NCBI GenBank assembly: GCA_023634235.1
Contig: JAMKCF010000009.1
Location: 5,890,001-5,954,000, forward strand
DNA length: 64,000 nucleotides
Origin: Pisaster brevispinus
Lineage: Eukaryota; Echinodermata; Asteroidea; Forcipulatida; Asteriidae
Reading direction: 5' to 3'
This document shows positions 25,624 to 36,700 of this stretch, piece after piece. Below the pieces are notes generated by a model. That model made no database searches and was not told where the DNA came from. It saw only the letters and a program-made list of their open reading frames with translations. Position 1 is the stretch's first letter. The number at the start of each line of letters is the position of its first letter. The translations under genes were made by a program, and so were the position numbers.

Positions 25624-25934
25624 TTAAGTCGATGACCCTCCAGTACCGATCGGTAAGATCTTTTCTTCCGTTTCTTCTCTTTGTCTTAGGCAGTCTCTCT
25701 CCAAGAGGCACTGAATCTCCTCCGAGGTTAAAGGCTGCTCGGGGAACATCCTCCTCTTCAAGTCACTGATTGTCATCACGTCATGGGTCTCTGCAATGTC
25801 CCCATCGTCGACCCCTGAAGCGTCTTGGGTGATGAAACGCGTCATCGCATCTTCCTTGCATTGATGGAGAGACTTGAGGATTTCTTTGGAGTTCAGTTTT
25901 TCCGGTTTTCGTTTCAGACGGTCAAGCTTTGCCT
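25624..25934 (-). CDS. Unidentified protein, probable terminal exon
   Basis: The minus strand is open from a plausible acceptor (pyrimidine-rich tract then 'gatgaag', exon from 25934 or 25932) to TAA at 25624, about 103 codons. The peptide is charged and helical in character, with KLDRLKRKPEKLNSKEILKS early, then MTISDLKRRMFPEQPLTSEE, then a Glu/Arg-rich stretch ending GTGGSST. Amino-acid composition and absence of stops look coding, unlike the flanks. The first Met in frame (25845) is well inside, so an upstream exon is likely. A minus-strand AATAAA lies near 25358. I do not recognise the family. The only candidate upstream exon noticed is at 31244-31400, with a compatible phase but with DUS4L in between. 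Confidence 0.45.
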
Positions 25935-28626
25935 CTTCATCAAGGAGAAATGAAAAAGTAAATTAATTTTACTTTATGGTGAAAAAGTGAAATGCAAACT
26001 CGTTTTTAATGAGGCTGGTAATATGTGCGATTTTCAACGAGACGCTACAAAAAGTGACTTTAAAAAACTTTGCTTTTCTTACATTTGGTAAACCATTTTC
26101 GAGTAAACACATTGAGTTGTAACAATTTAAGTTTTACACAACTAAAGTTGGCAAAAACAATTGACTTAATTATCATGGTTACCCATTCAGCTTTTAGACA
26201 CATAAGTTGATAAAAGAAGGACTCTGAAAGGATAGAGTTTTATTTTGTTCTTTAATTTTCAAATCAGACGAACGTGTTTCTCGACAATGATACATATCCA
26301 GTTAAAAATACCACTACAATTTTTTTAAATCATTCCAGCATGCTGCAAGGAAAAAATAATTTAAAAATCTTTTTTAAAAAAGCACTTTAAATTATTTTCA
26401 ATCCAGAAGAATGTTTTTCTGGACAATGATACCTATCCAGTTTAAAATACCACTTAATTTGTTAATCATTTCAGCATGCTGGAAGGAAAACAATAATGTA
26501 AACAATTTAAACATGCAACGTTGACCTGTTTTATGGTGAATTTCCCTTGTTTTGGTCCATACAAACATCATGTTGGTGCTCGATATGTAACATGGTGTAC
26601 CCCCTTCCTCTTGTTTTTTCATTGTGTACTGGGAATCTTAGGAATTCTTTAGAGCGGGAAAAAGACGTGTAGTATGGCAACACTTTTGGGGGCGGGGGAA
26701 CACCCTCTACCACATATCTGGCACGATATAAAAACATACAAATTGTGTGTCCAAAATATTATAGGCTGGTGTTTGAGTGTGACACTGAATTGTGAGACTT
26801 TGGACCACTAGAGGGCAGCAGACATTGATTAAGTTCAACTGTTTGCGTAGTTCCAAGCATGCACACATTTCCGTGAACAATCAATTCACCTATTCAAAAA
26901 GCACTAAGATTCATCTGAATAAGATGAGTTGTCATAATATTACCATAGTGATTCGCATTGTGACATCACACTGCTCAGCAATTACGAGTGATTCGCAGTT
27001 AAAGGGACACGCCTTTCATTGGGCGCTTTGGGCTATAAAAAGCATTTGTTATGAAATGAATACGGTAGTAGAATAAAATGATCCACACAAATATGCCTCG
27101 AAAATGTATGGCTTTCCTTTTACTTTGTGAACTAACATGATCCGCCATTTTGTGGAGTCAAAAATTTTGTTCTGCAAAAACATCTTTCCAACCAAATTTA
27201 TTTCATATTAAATGCTTGTTGTAGCCCAAACTGCCCAATCCAAGGCAATGTGTCTCTTTATAAGATAAATTTTCGATCTTTGAAAAATAGAGTCCTGAAA
27301 GTCTAACTGCCACCTCACGTTCCCAAAAGTCTCCCATTGCACAGCTAATATAGGTACCCACTACCCAACACATCTGCTTTGGGGAGGAATACTTTCACTC
27401 TAATCACCTATTTCCAAATAAACTTGTCAAACCTACATGAACATCCAACCGATTTCACATGGACAGCACTTCTGGTTTTGTCAGGGTTTCTGTACACATC
27501 CCTGCTACATGTTTGTCCTCATTTGGATTAAGCACAAAAAAGAAGAAGAGAAATCAAGTGCTGCTGGGGGAAATTTTCTTGCAAATATAAGTTTTTCAAG
27601 CAGAAATATTTCTCAGGGTTACTAGTACTAGTATTAAGTTTACACAAAGTAAATCAATTAGTGATTTTTGTTTTAAATAAATGCTTCTAATTCTGTCACC
27701 TTAGCTTTATATCTTTGCTTGCTTATTTCCCCATCATAATATTTGGGCCATTTGAACAGCTATCCCAGCTGTGTGTGTGTGGACAGCAGGCCTAGTAATA
27801 CTAGTACTATTCAAAAATTGCAGAGACCATTTCTTCATCTATGAGTTTTTGCATACAATTAAAACATACCATCTGTCCATATTGTTTACCCCTAACTACT
27901 AGCTAGTATACTCATACTGACCACAGTTGTACTGGGTAGTTGCATGTAAAACTATACTCGATTGTGGTAAAACTGACAAGGAAAGTCAAGCCATCTTTCT
28001 TCGATAGGTTTCAAACTTTATACTGTGTTTTCTTTTTACTGCCACCAACCCCTCCTGTACTTGTGTGCTCCTTTGCTTTACATGTGTGCGAAGCATCGTT
28101 ATGCAATTCCAAGAATGTCAGTGCAATTCCATCCACCCACATAACTAAAATTTGCTACATTGTAGAAGGCGAACAAATGTCAGAAGAATAATTAGTTTCT
28201 TGGTTCAGTTGTAAAGGGCAAGTGCCACTAACATTAAAGAAATAAATAAAAATATCTGGTCTCTCCTGTGAAGAATAAAGGGTGTTTTCTGTTTGAACAT
28301 TATTGCACCCTCTTTTGGCCATGCATATAAGCCCTTGCTTGTTGGTTCTCCTTGGTATTGGTAAAACTTTTTATACTAAATTTTAAAGTTCATTGAATCA
28401 GGCCTGGAATTACATGGAGGCTATGGAGCGAGGCCATGGCCTCTGTTGCCCCTGGTCTCTGCCTTGGTGCCCCTTCAAAAGTTTCCCATAGACTTTGCCC
28501 TTTTTCAAAATGAAAATGGCCTCGCCCTCTCAAAGATGAAATTCCAAGCCTGCATTGGTACATGTAGTATAAAAGTTATATGGGATAACTTCTTGGAAAT
28601 GATGCATACAAAAATATTCTTTGTTA
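25935..28626. other. Intergenic, no gene seen
   Basis: AT-rich sequence. There is a partial internal duplication: the segment near 26280-26350 ('acaatgatacatatccagtt', 'cattccagcatgctg') recurs near 26424-26485 with changes. A dispersed repeat lies at 28398-28552. A pair of diverged segments near 26800 and 27310 recalls the 'ggtggcagcag' family. Confidence 0.5.
28398..28552. repeat. Dispersed repeat, 'caggcctggaatt' family
   Basis: Starts 'tcaggcctggaattacatgg' and ends 'gatgaaattccaagcctg'. It is a shorter version of the copy at 6736-7100, with the shared interior 'ggccatggcctctgttgccc'. Confidence 0.65.
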
Positions 28627-29640
28627 TTATGATTCAGTGAACTTTCCATTGATCAGAAGACTATCAGTTCCTGGGGTTTCTGAAGAGCAACTTATACCGT
28701 AGTTCTCTTCAAGGTAATCCATGACACCAGCAGTGCTAGTCAGAACATTAAAGACACGCCTTTCTGCTCTGGTCAACACCTTGTCCATCATGTATATAAG
28801 ATGATGATGAAAATACTGGAATGGGGTGCCGAGAGACAGCGATATATCAACCCATTGCTGCACACAATCGATCGGTGTTACAGTGTGACCAGCAAACATG
28901 GCCGGGTTCTCCAAGATTCCCCTAGCAGCCATAACACCATCGACACCGGTTTGCTTGCATACTCTATGAACATCTGTCAAACTCTTGATGTCTCCATTGG
29001 CAATCACAGGTATTCCAACACTGTCTTTGATGAGTTTCACGGCGTCATGGTTTGCGGGCTCGGTTCGATCATGAACAGTTCTGCAATGCACCGCAATCCA
29101 AGAGACACCTGCACTTTCTGCCTTCTGACATAAGTCCACGGTGTCTCGTAGATTGCGGTGGATTCTTATCTTGATTGATGTGGTGAAGTCTTGGCTGCTC
29201 AGCCTTGCCCTGGTCTGCCTCACCATGTCCCTGACCAGCTCTGGCTGTTTAATGAGATGAGCACCATAGCCATCGCACAATGCCCAGCGCTGTGGACAAC
29301 CACAATTCAGATCAACTCCATCTGCATAAGGCCTGACAACCTCTGCTGCATCAGCCAAGTCCTTTGCATGGTTGGCTGCAAACTGAACAATCAGCGGTCT
29401 GTCCTCTCCGTTTGTTGTAAACTCATTGTCTCTTGCCTTGGTTGATTTGACAAAACTATCTGCCATGATCATCGGCGTGAAGGTCAAGTCACAATCGTAT
29501 CTCCTGACCAGTGTTCTAAAAGCCAGTTTGGAGTACCTTACCATCGGGGCACATATCTTTATTGGTTCCTTCTGCTTAAACAGATCCTTGATGGATTGAC
29601 TTTGAAAAGTCGAGTCTTCATAATTTTCCTTGACTTTCAT
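28627..29640 (-). CDS. DUS4L: tRNA-dihydrouridine synthase DUS4L
   Basis: A flavin-dependent enzyme that reduces uridine at position 20a/20b of tRNA to dihydrouridine. From the ATG at 29640 to TAA at 28627 the product is 337 residues in one exon, close to the family's usual length (about 320). Landmarks in order: ICAPMVRYSKLAFRTLVRRY (N-terminal FMN-binding strand), TPMIMADSFVKS, PLIVQFAAN, then DLNCGCPQRWA with the catalytic Cys. After these come KIRIHRNLRDTVDLC, WIAVHCRT, PVIANGDI, and GVDGVMAARGILENPAMFAG near the phosphate-binding end. The ORF stays open upstream to a tandem 'cagcag' acceptor at about 29700, so the exon probably starts there. The 29640 Met aligns best with the family start. 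Uncertain: whether the upstream exon at 31244-31400 belongs to it. Confidence 0.93.
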   Translation of the reverse strand: MKVKENYEDSTFQSQSIKDLFKQKEPIKICAPMVRYSKLAFRTLVRRYDCDLTFTPMIMADSFVKSTKARDNEFTTNGEDRPLIVQFAANHAKDLADAAEVVRPYADGVDLNCGCPQRWALCDGYGAHLIKQPELVRDMVRQTRARLSSQDFTTSIKIRIHRNLRDTVDLCQKAESAGVSWIAVHCRTVHDRTEPANHDAVKLIKDSVGIPVIANGDIKSLTDVHRVCKQTGVDGVMAARGILENPAMFAGHTVTPIDCVQQWVDISLSLGTPFQYFHHHLIYMMDKVLTRAERRVFNVLTSTAGVMDYLEENYGISCSSETPGTDSLLINGKFTES

Positions 29641-30475
29641 GATGGTTAACAAAGTTTTAGGTTTGAGTACATCAAACAATCCTCTGTCCAAAATCTGCTG
29701 CTGTAAAGTGTAAGGGCATCAAAACAAATTGAAAATCTACAACAAATTAATACTGGAAATAATAACTCTCTCTTCTAAATCTACAGACTCTTGATTGACA
29801 CAGGTTACACACATTTGACATTCACACTCGCACAGTAACAGTTACCACAGCTATGGTACATGTACTACCAAAACCAACCATGACACTTGTTAATAATTAT
29901 TTAATGCTAATAATACAAATACACTAGAGTTAGTAATAGTAATCAAATATGAAAAAGTTCACTTCAAAAAGGTGATATTTTTAGGGCTAGTCACAACTCC
30001 AAAACTGTTGTTCAAAAACAGTTAAAAAGATGCCAAATCCGAAACTTCATTCTTGTCATGAACTTTTCTTATATACTGAAAGTCACACTTACACAAAACC
30101 AAAAGGTAAGAAAGGAAAATGAGTTTATGCAGCATTTTCCCTTTAAGAAAATAGTCCGACTGAGCAAAATATGAGATAATCGTAACCCACCATCCTTCAG
30201 TCGGGAGGATGTTGGGTTACGTTTATCGCAACTAAGCATAATCATGTACCCCTGTGTACACATCATTTGTACATGTACAAGCAATTATCTCACCTTATCA
30301 ATTGGGCTGTAAATTAATGATTGCTAGTAATAGTAGTTATTGATTGTTAAAATAATGTTAATGTAACTTGCGGCTCAGTTCTCTTTTCGCATCAACTCGA
30401 GAGCCACAGCCCAATTACTATTAGGTCACTAGGTCAAGGTGGGCTACACAGCTAGCCAGGGTTGGACTCTAACTC

Positions 30476-30590
30476 CGTTGTACTCCTAGAACTATGACAT
30501 GAGGTTCGTCCGCTATTGTCTCCACGATAGTGAAATGAACCTCATAGTTCTAGGTCTGTTCTAGGACTAGGACATAGGAGTACCTCCGTT
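30476..30590. repeat. Imperfect inverted repeat
   Basis: 'actcctagaactatgacatg' is answered by 'catagttctaggtctg' and 'ctaggactaggacataggag'. It is partly similar to the ends of the fold-back element at 103-832, which also starts 'actcctagaactat'. Confidence 0.5.
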
Positions 30591-30802
30591 GCATACACTA
30601 TCCCTATACAGATGTCCTACCAAATACCATACCAGGGCTAGCTGGCTACAGTATTTTTTGTTAATGTTAGTGGATGTCCAGTTGTTAACTGTCCCGACTG
30701 TTGTTAGTACTTACTACAGTGTCAGTACTTGACTTAGAACGTCAGTCTCCGTTGTACTGCGGAGACTTACACCAATCCATGCTTACACCATAGAGCTCCA
30801 TA

Positions 30803-30903
30803 TAGCCCACGTTGTTGGGCTGTTATGGCTCTCTTTTAACATCGGTCTATAATAAGACCGATGTTAAAACTTGAGAGCCATAACAGCCCAACAAGGTGGG
30901 CTA
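30803..30903. repeat. Long hairpin element
   Basis: The arm starting 'tagcccacgttgttgggctg' and continuing 'ttatggctctc' then 'ttttaacatcggtct' is matched by its complement running to 30903 ('cagcccaacaaggtgggcta'). The loop is only a few bases ('ataata'). It is a nearly perfect 45-50-base stem. Confidence 0.85.
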
Positions 30904-30914
30904 ACACCTCATTA

Positions 30915-30988
30915 GCCCCACTTGTGTTGCCAAAGGAACAGGAAACCAGGATTCAGGTTTCCTGTTCCTTGGCCACACAAGTGGGGCG
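30915..30988. repeat. Long hairpin element
   Basis: 'gccccacttgtgttgccaaa' followed by 'ggaacaggaaacc' pairs with 'ggtttcctgttcctt' followed by 'ggccacacaagtggggc'. 'gctaacacct' occurs on both sides (about 30900 and 30989), suggesting a target-site-like duplication, although a few bases separate it from the left arm. Confidence 0.8.
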
Positions 30989-31006
30989 CTAACACCTATA
31001 GTGATA

Positions 31007-31028
31007 CATGGAGGTAGCTACCTCCATG
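31007..31028. repeat. Perfect 22-base palindrome
   Basis: 'catggaggtag' is followed immediately by its reverse complement 'ctacctccatg', with 'gtgata' or 'agtgata' on each side. It could be a minimal excision footprint or fold-back remnant. Confidence 0.7.
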
Positions 31029-31243
31029 AGTGATACAACTATTTTATTTACAAGCAGACAAGGGCTAAACTTAAAGTATTTGAATATATACGTTACGTAT
31101 GATCATTCATAAATCATAGTGAGTATCGTAGTCATCATACGGAAGAACTAACCCCCAAAGATTAAGATTAAGAAGTACCGAATCCCGGTGCCTGGTTCTG
31201 TGAATAATAAATATACTCGCAAGTTATTTAATTCCATACCTAC

Positions 31244-31400
31244 CCAAGGAAACAAGGTACCTCTGGGACTGTTCGCCAATGTTCTCATTCAGCATAGGCG
31301 GTTTTATGGTTACGATATTTTGTTTTTTAACGATTGGTGATGGATTGAAGTTGTCCTCAAATCCTAATCTGCCGTCGTCAGCCATTTTAGTTTTTACCAT
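31244..31400 (-). CDS. Possible first coding exon, owner uncertain
   Basis: A minus-strand ORF opens with ATG at 31400 (second ATG at 31385, context aaaATGGCT). It reads MADDGRLGFEDNFNPSPIVK and onward to possible donors at 31261 (gtacct) or 31244 (gtaggt). It could be a 5' exon of DUS4L, but neither donor phase matches the obvious DUS4L acceptor at 29700. It might instead be the first exon of the unidentified gene ending at 25624, where the 31244 donor phase would fit. It is equally possible that the ORF is not translated. Confidence 0.35.
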
Positions 31401-32590
31401 GTGTTGGGGGTATGGAGCGCCAAATGTGTTCTTAACTAGAATACAGATTTTTAACAATCTTTGAACAACCGAGCACTAATCGCATGTTGAGGTCCATATT
31501 TGAGTTTAGGTATTTTTGGGGGAATGAGTTAAAAGTGTGGATTATGTTTCCTTCAGACATTCTAAAGCAATGTATGTGGAAATCCAAGGATGTACCCATG
31601 TTGATCTCTGAAGCAACCCAATGATTATACTAGATGAAGTCAAGGGCCAAGATTTTGATGCTCTTGTAAATGTCATAGTTTATGGTCATTACTTTTAGGG
31701 GTTATCCAATATTGTACCTTTTGGTTATCGGCTCTAAATTCGGGGGTAGGTATGCCTAATGGTCCTATATAATCACAACGAGATTAGTCTTCGGATCTTG
31801 TAGCGCCAGACCGAAGACTACACGTGCACCCCGATAACATTCAAACTGAGAAGACCGAGGTAAATATTTTCAATGCACATTTTTGGTTTGTTCCCGAGGC
31901 GATACTTAATTATTTAATTTAATAATAACTTTATTAGTCCTTTTGAATATTTAGCATTAAGCATGGGTTAGCTGTATAGGACTTCTATTTGGGTGCATCC
32001 AAGGTTCCCCGAGCTATCCGAAAACGCCTCATGATACACGGGCGTGCAAATCAATACCAAGCATACAACTGAAAAATTGGTCGACAAACGTACACGTACG
32101 CATAAAAAATGTATAGTCGGAATACATAACAATGTCGAGTTTTTATTTAGGAGATCAGTGTAACAAACTCGACAAGCAAGTAGTTTCACCAATGTAGAAT
32201 AGACCAAGGAGGGAGGAAAAGACCAAAGGCTGTCTGGTCACAAAGGTCTATAAATAGCTGATGAAGGATAACGAGACACGAGAAAAATAGGCTGACCTTC
32301 ACACATGCAATGCTTTAACAGTGATTTAATCGAGAATAAATAACTCTTTTAGAACAAAATAAATACAAAGGCACATTTGAATATAGTATCCCGGTCTGTT
32401 TCGGCTAAAAGGCCTTTCATTTCCATGCACTCGTAGGCCCTATCATAAAGCGATTTTGACTTTTCAGTTGAAACGTCATTCAATTTCATTCTGAGCCATG
32501 CGAGTTTATAAAGCATCATATTCAATTAAACTTTTTAAAAGGCATTCTTTTTAGCCATGTGAAATCGGTATTCAACTTAGCAGTATAGAG

Positions 32591-32747
32591 CAAGTTCGGG
32601 TGGGCGACTAGAGTGACTAGACTTACCAGAAACGATAGAGCACTAGGTCGACCATGCACTGGCGCATGGTCGCTCTATAGTCAATTCGAGAGCTACGTCA
32701 CACTGTTTCTAGTTAGTCTAGTCACTCTAGTTGCCCACCCGAACTTG
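32591..32747. repeat. Hairpin element with 'caagttcgggtgggc' ends
   Basis: 'caagttcgggtgggcgacta' followed by 'gagtgactagac' at the left is mirrored by 'gtctagtcactctag' followed by 'ttgcccacccgaacttg' at the right. The interior holds a second small stem ('cgaccatgc' with 'gcatggtcg'). No ORF; MITE-like. Confidence 0.85.
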
Positions 32748-33284
32748 CCCATAGGTGCAACTAGAGATTTCTACGAAAAGCTGCTGCGACTTTATATGCT
32801 ATTCGAGTGGATTATTGATTTGAATGGTTACCTTTTCGAACAATAGAAAACTACTCAACGTCTGAACTGGCCGCTTATTTGCCGAAAATGACCGGGACAA
32901 CATATTTGAAACAACTGATTTTTAAAGTAAGAAGTCCACATAAACTGATGGCGAATAGAGAGCAGAGCTAAACTTGATTATTCAGGATTACTGTTGACAC
33001 TCAGTATATATAAACGTTAAAACAAGTTATTGCTCAGTTTGAAACTGCGCATCATACCCAAAGAGCTAGCTAGCAGAATGGCATGTCAGTGTATGGCTTC
33101 AATCATTGTTATCACTGTACAGCCCAAAATTGTACAAAATACTTGCCCTCCGAAGCTTTGATTTTACCATAATTACACTGATGTGTGATAAGCAATGTAC
33201 ACTCAGTGCTTTCAAAGAAAACCCCAAAACACAGGCTACTTGGGTGGGATTTGAACCATATCAGAGCATGTGTAAAAACAAAAC

Positions 33285-33290
33285 TTTATT
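33285..33290 (-). promoter_or_regulatory. Candidate polyadenylation signal for PPP1R36
   Basis: Minus-strand AATAAA about 465 bases beyond the PPP1R36 stop codon. Supported only by position and motif. Confidence 0.35.
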
Positions 33291-33753
33291 CCTTAGACAA
33301 TTATAACATCTACATGTATTACATTCTTATGTACGTGAATTTATATTCAGTTTTGTAAGGGAATACCACACATGCAAGTGCTTCAAAAATAATTATTTTG
33401 TCGGCCCAGTACTACTTTTTATATAAGGTCGTTAATTGCAATTTCATATCTGTAATGATCAAAAGGCTGTTAAATACAAAATTAGTATACAACTGAAAAA
33501 ATTAATCAAAAAACTACAAATTAAACATTATACTTAGAAAATGGAAGTTTCTTTTTGCCAACAAATTACTTTGGAGACCACTTCTTGATTAAATAAACTC
33601 CATTTAGCAGGAGTTCCAAGCAAAACCAATTTTATGAAATCCATACAAAGTGCTCAAAAGAACATTATGGTCCTGACCTGACGAATAACACTTAAATATC
33701 TTGACTCTCTAGTGGAAATGGTTCAGCAAACTGCTATGTAAAGATTGCATTTT

Positions 33754-36700
33754 CTACATGTCATCATCATCATCAGTGAAGACTTCTGTCGTTGCTTGGG
33801 ACATGTCAGTCTGGTGCCGGCTCAAACCCACTGAAACAAGAAAAACACAAATATTTCTAATGAAATCCTTAAACCTTTATAACTAGACATTTTAAAACAT
33901 AATGAATAGAAAACTGATTCATAAAGTAACATTTCAAAGTATTTGTGAATAGTTCCCCCCCCCCCTTTATACAAGTTCAAACTGCTCTTAAGAACACATG
34001 TAAAAAATCACAGAAAAATCTTGTTCATACCATGTTCAGGACTTGGAGTTCCAAACTGGGAACTAAAAACAAAAAGAGAAAAGAAAGTTTTAGAGGAAAA
34101 CAATTAAATAAAATACACACACAAATAATTCAAGCATCACTTACACAATTTTTTCAAAATTATAGCTTTACTGGTAAAATCACACATAGACAAGGAACAA
34201 GAACAAATGCAAGTGATGTAAACTTTTGTGTTGCTGTGTTTTAAGTTTGTCAGTGAAAAGTGGAGAAAAAAAACCTTAACAAGAAAGGAATTGAAAGCTT
34301 TGGTTGGTAAAGTTGGTGAAAATCATGAAATTCACACTATCACAGCAAGGTCAAAATCAAGCCAAGAAAAAAATCAACCAATTGCTAAGGAACAATTTCA
34401 AGGGGTTTAGGTTAACTTTATGATTGGGAGAAACTAAAGCTTTCTGTGGTGTTTCTCCATTTGACTAAAATACATTCAGGTGTCTTCCAATTGAATAATA
34501 GGAAACCCTACTAACTACTTCCAACTCTCCCTGATTGAGCAGAAAGTTCCCTGTAAATAAACCAATGTTGCTGTGTTCTGATGAACAAATTTGAAAATCT
34601 CCCTGATTGTGGAAATGTTTTCCCTATTATGTTGAATGTAATTCTTAATATCTCCTTGATTGATGTACAAAATCTCCCTTCTCTCTCCTTTGCAAGATGC
34701 AATTGGCAGCAATGATCGCCTCACACAATTATTTTCATCTGATTTAGCAGGGAGTGAAAAACCAAGGGGGAAAATTTGGTTTATTTCATGCCGCCAACGT
34801 AAGGTTTTTCCCTAAGCTTCTTTGTATCCAGATGTAAAACGGTGAATGCAAATGGAATCAGTGTACAACGTGCAGGCATGAAGTAGGAATTGTGCTTTCT
34901 TGACGAGACTAAAACCACCATCAGTTCATGGAAACACTGATTGGAGGTACCATGATTAGTAACAATCCCACAGTCACAAGGCAAATGTCAAATCACACCC
35001 TCAAGAGTCATCGAAGTTAAGAAAAAAAATTTCTTGATTATGACATCGTAGATTACATTTTTCCAAAGTCAGTAAACCAGTGCAGTCAAGTGTGTCACAA
35101 CAGTGAAATATTCCACACAAACACAAATGGACAATTCTTACTCTAGGTCCGAGTCAAGGATTGCTACACGTACTAGCACTTCAGTGAAAAGAGAAAATTC
35201 AATCAACATTCCGGCGAGGCTTTACATTACTTTGAAGGATTCACTTAGAAAGTTTACAATGAACAATGGACAACAATGGACAGTGCTTGGCAGAGCTGCT
35301 TCATATTATTTCCTGCATAGAAACAGGTTACCAAACACAACTACACGTGAAGTATACTGCTTGTGACTGGTAACAGGGAACTATTCCATCCATCAACTCT
35401 GCCTAGCAAAATAGTTTGACTGAACAGATTTTGTGCACACTGAATGCTAACACTTTGTAGCAAATGATGATTTTTTTTAGCAGCAACTGATACAATTTGC
35501 GTAGCATTTTGCTATGCAAGGGAAATCTTTCATTGGGTAACCTGCAAATATTTGCCTCAGCAGTTCAATATATGCTTGGCATATAACTTTGAGTAATGGG
35601 CTGAAACAAAGACCAAGGATTCAGGACAATGTCATTTAGGATGAACCATCACCTACTCCACTGTATGATAGCTCTCAGAAAGCCATAAGCCTCAAGGAGG
35701 AGCTTCTGGGAAAAGTTTCCTCAGTGCATGAAGAGCTCTCATAGAGCAAATTTTCTAGGCTCACTCACTTCAATCTTCAGTTTAGCTCAGCAAGGTCGGG
35801 GAAAACTACCAGTGTGGTAAAAAATGGTGTTAGCTTGAGTGAAATATCTGCTGCTGATTGATTACTGTTGGCAATACAATGTAAACTTTGCCACTCTCGT
35901 GATGTTTGTTGGTGTTTTGTTGTCGCTTTTCTTTGTTGTGTGTTGTTTGCCTTTATTGTGTTGCTGATGCCGTTGCCGTTGTTGATGTTGATGTTGTTGC
36001 TGTTGTTGATGTTATTGTTGTGTACTTTTGAATGTACCCTTACCTTGATTTTGCCTGGTCCTCATCATTCTCTTCATCCTGCTCAGAGCCTAGTGGCGCA
36101 AGTGTCAAGGTATTGAATTGGTCTAAAGGCTCTCCAATGATTCCAACTCTGTAATACATTAATGGTACGATATCACAGAAGAGTATCGGTACAATCACTC
36201 AAACCATCCAGTTTTCACAAAACATATCTATATCTTTAAACTAATAAGTGACAACTTCTTTTGAAGCATATGACCAAGATTTTACAGATAAACAGGATAC
36301 AATGTACTGATGATAATGGACCTCTATGGCACGCCATGTCTGTCAAATTTAACACACATAACGCAGCTAAAATCTTAAGATAGGTATGCTAAATTTGTGA
36401 ACTATGCAGCTTATTAATACAGCACCTTGTAAGGGTTTGTAAGACGATGAGGTGCAATCTGCAGCAAACAATTCCAGAAACACCAGGGCAAACCCCTTTC
36501 CTTAACGACAAGTGTACTGGGTTATTTTATGCGCATTAAACAACACACTGGACCTATGGCTTTACGTCTCATCTGAAGGCTAAGGACACAAATTTCCAGA
36601 CAGAGACTCAAACTCAAACTCTGCCGATCAAAAAACACCAGACCTTGAGTCCGGTGCGCTAGACCGCTCCGTAAAGACATGCCATTGAACGCAAATGATA

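Larger units (their letters stand above)
29701..31243. other. Presumed 5' intron or upstream region of DUS4L
   Basis: No coding exon recognised. It contains three fold-back structures (30476-30590, 30803-30903, 30915-30988) and a perfect palindrome (31007-31028). 'taggtcactaggtcaaggtg' near 30422 is the only other notable local repeat. Confidence 0.4.
31401..33753. other. Intergenic between DUS4L and PPP1R36
   Basis: No gene seen. It contains a short hairpin at about 31785-31820 ('tagtcttcgg' with 'ccgaagacta'), a long hairpin element (32591-32747) and a tRNA-like B-box fragment near 33245 on the minus strand. The left part should contain the promoter of the exon at 31244-31400. Confidence 0.5.
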
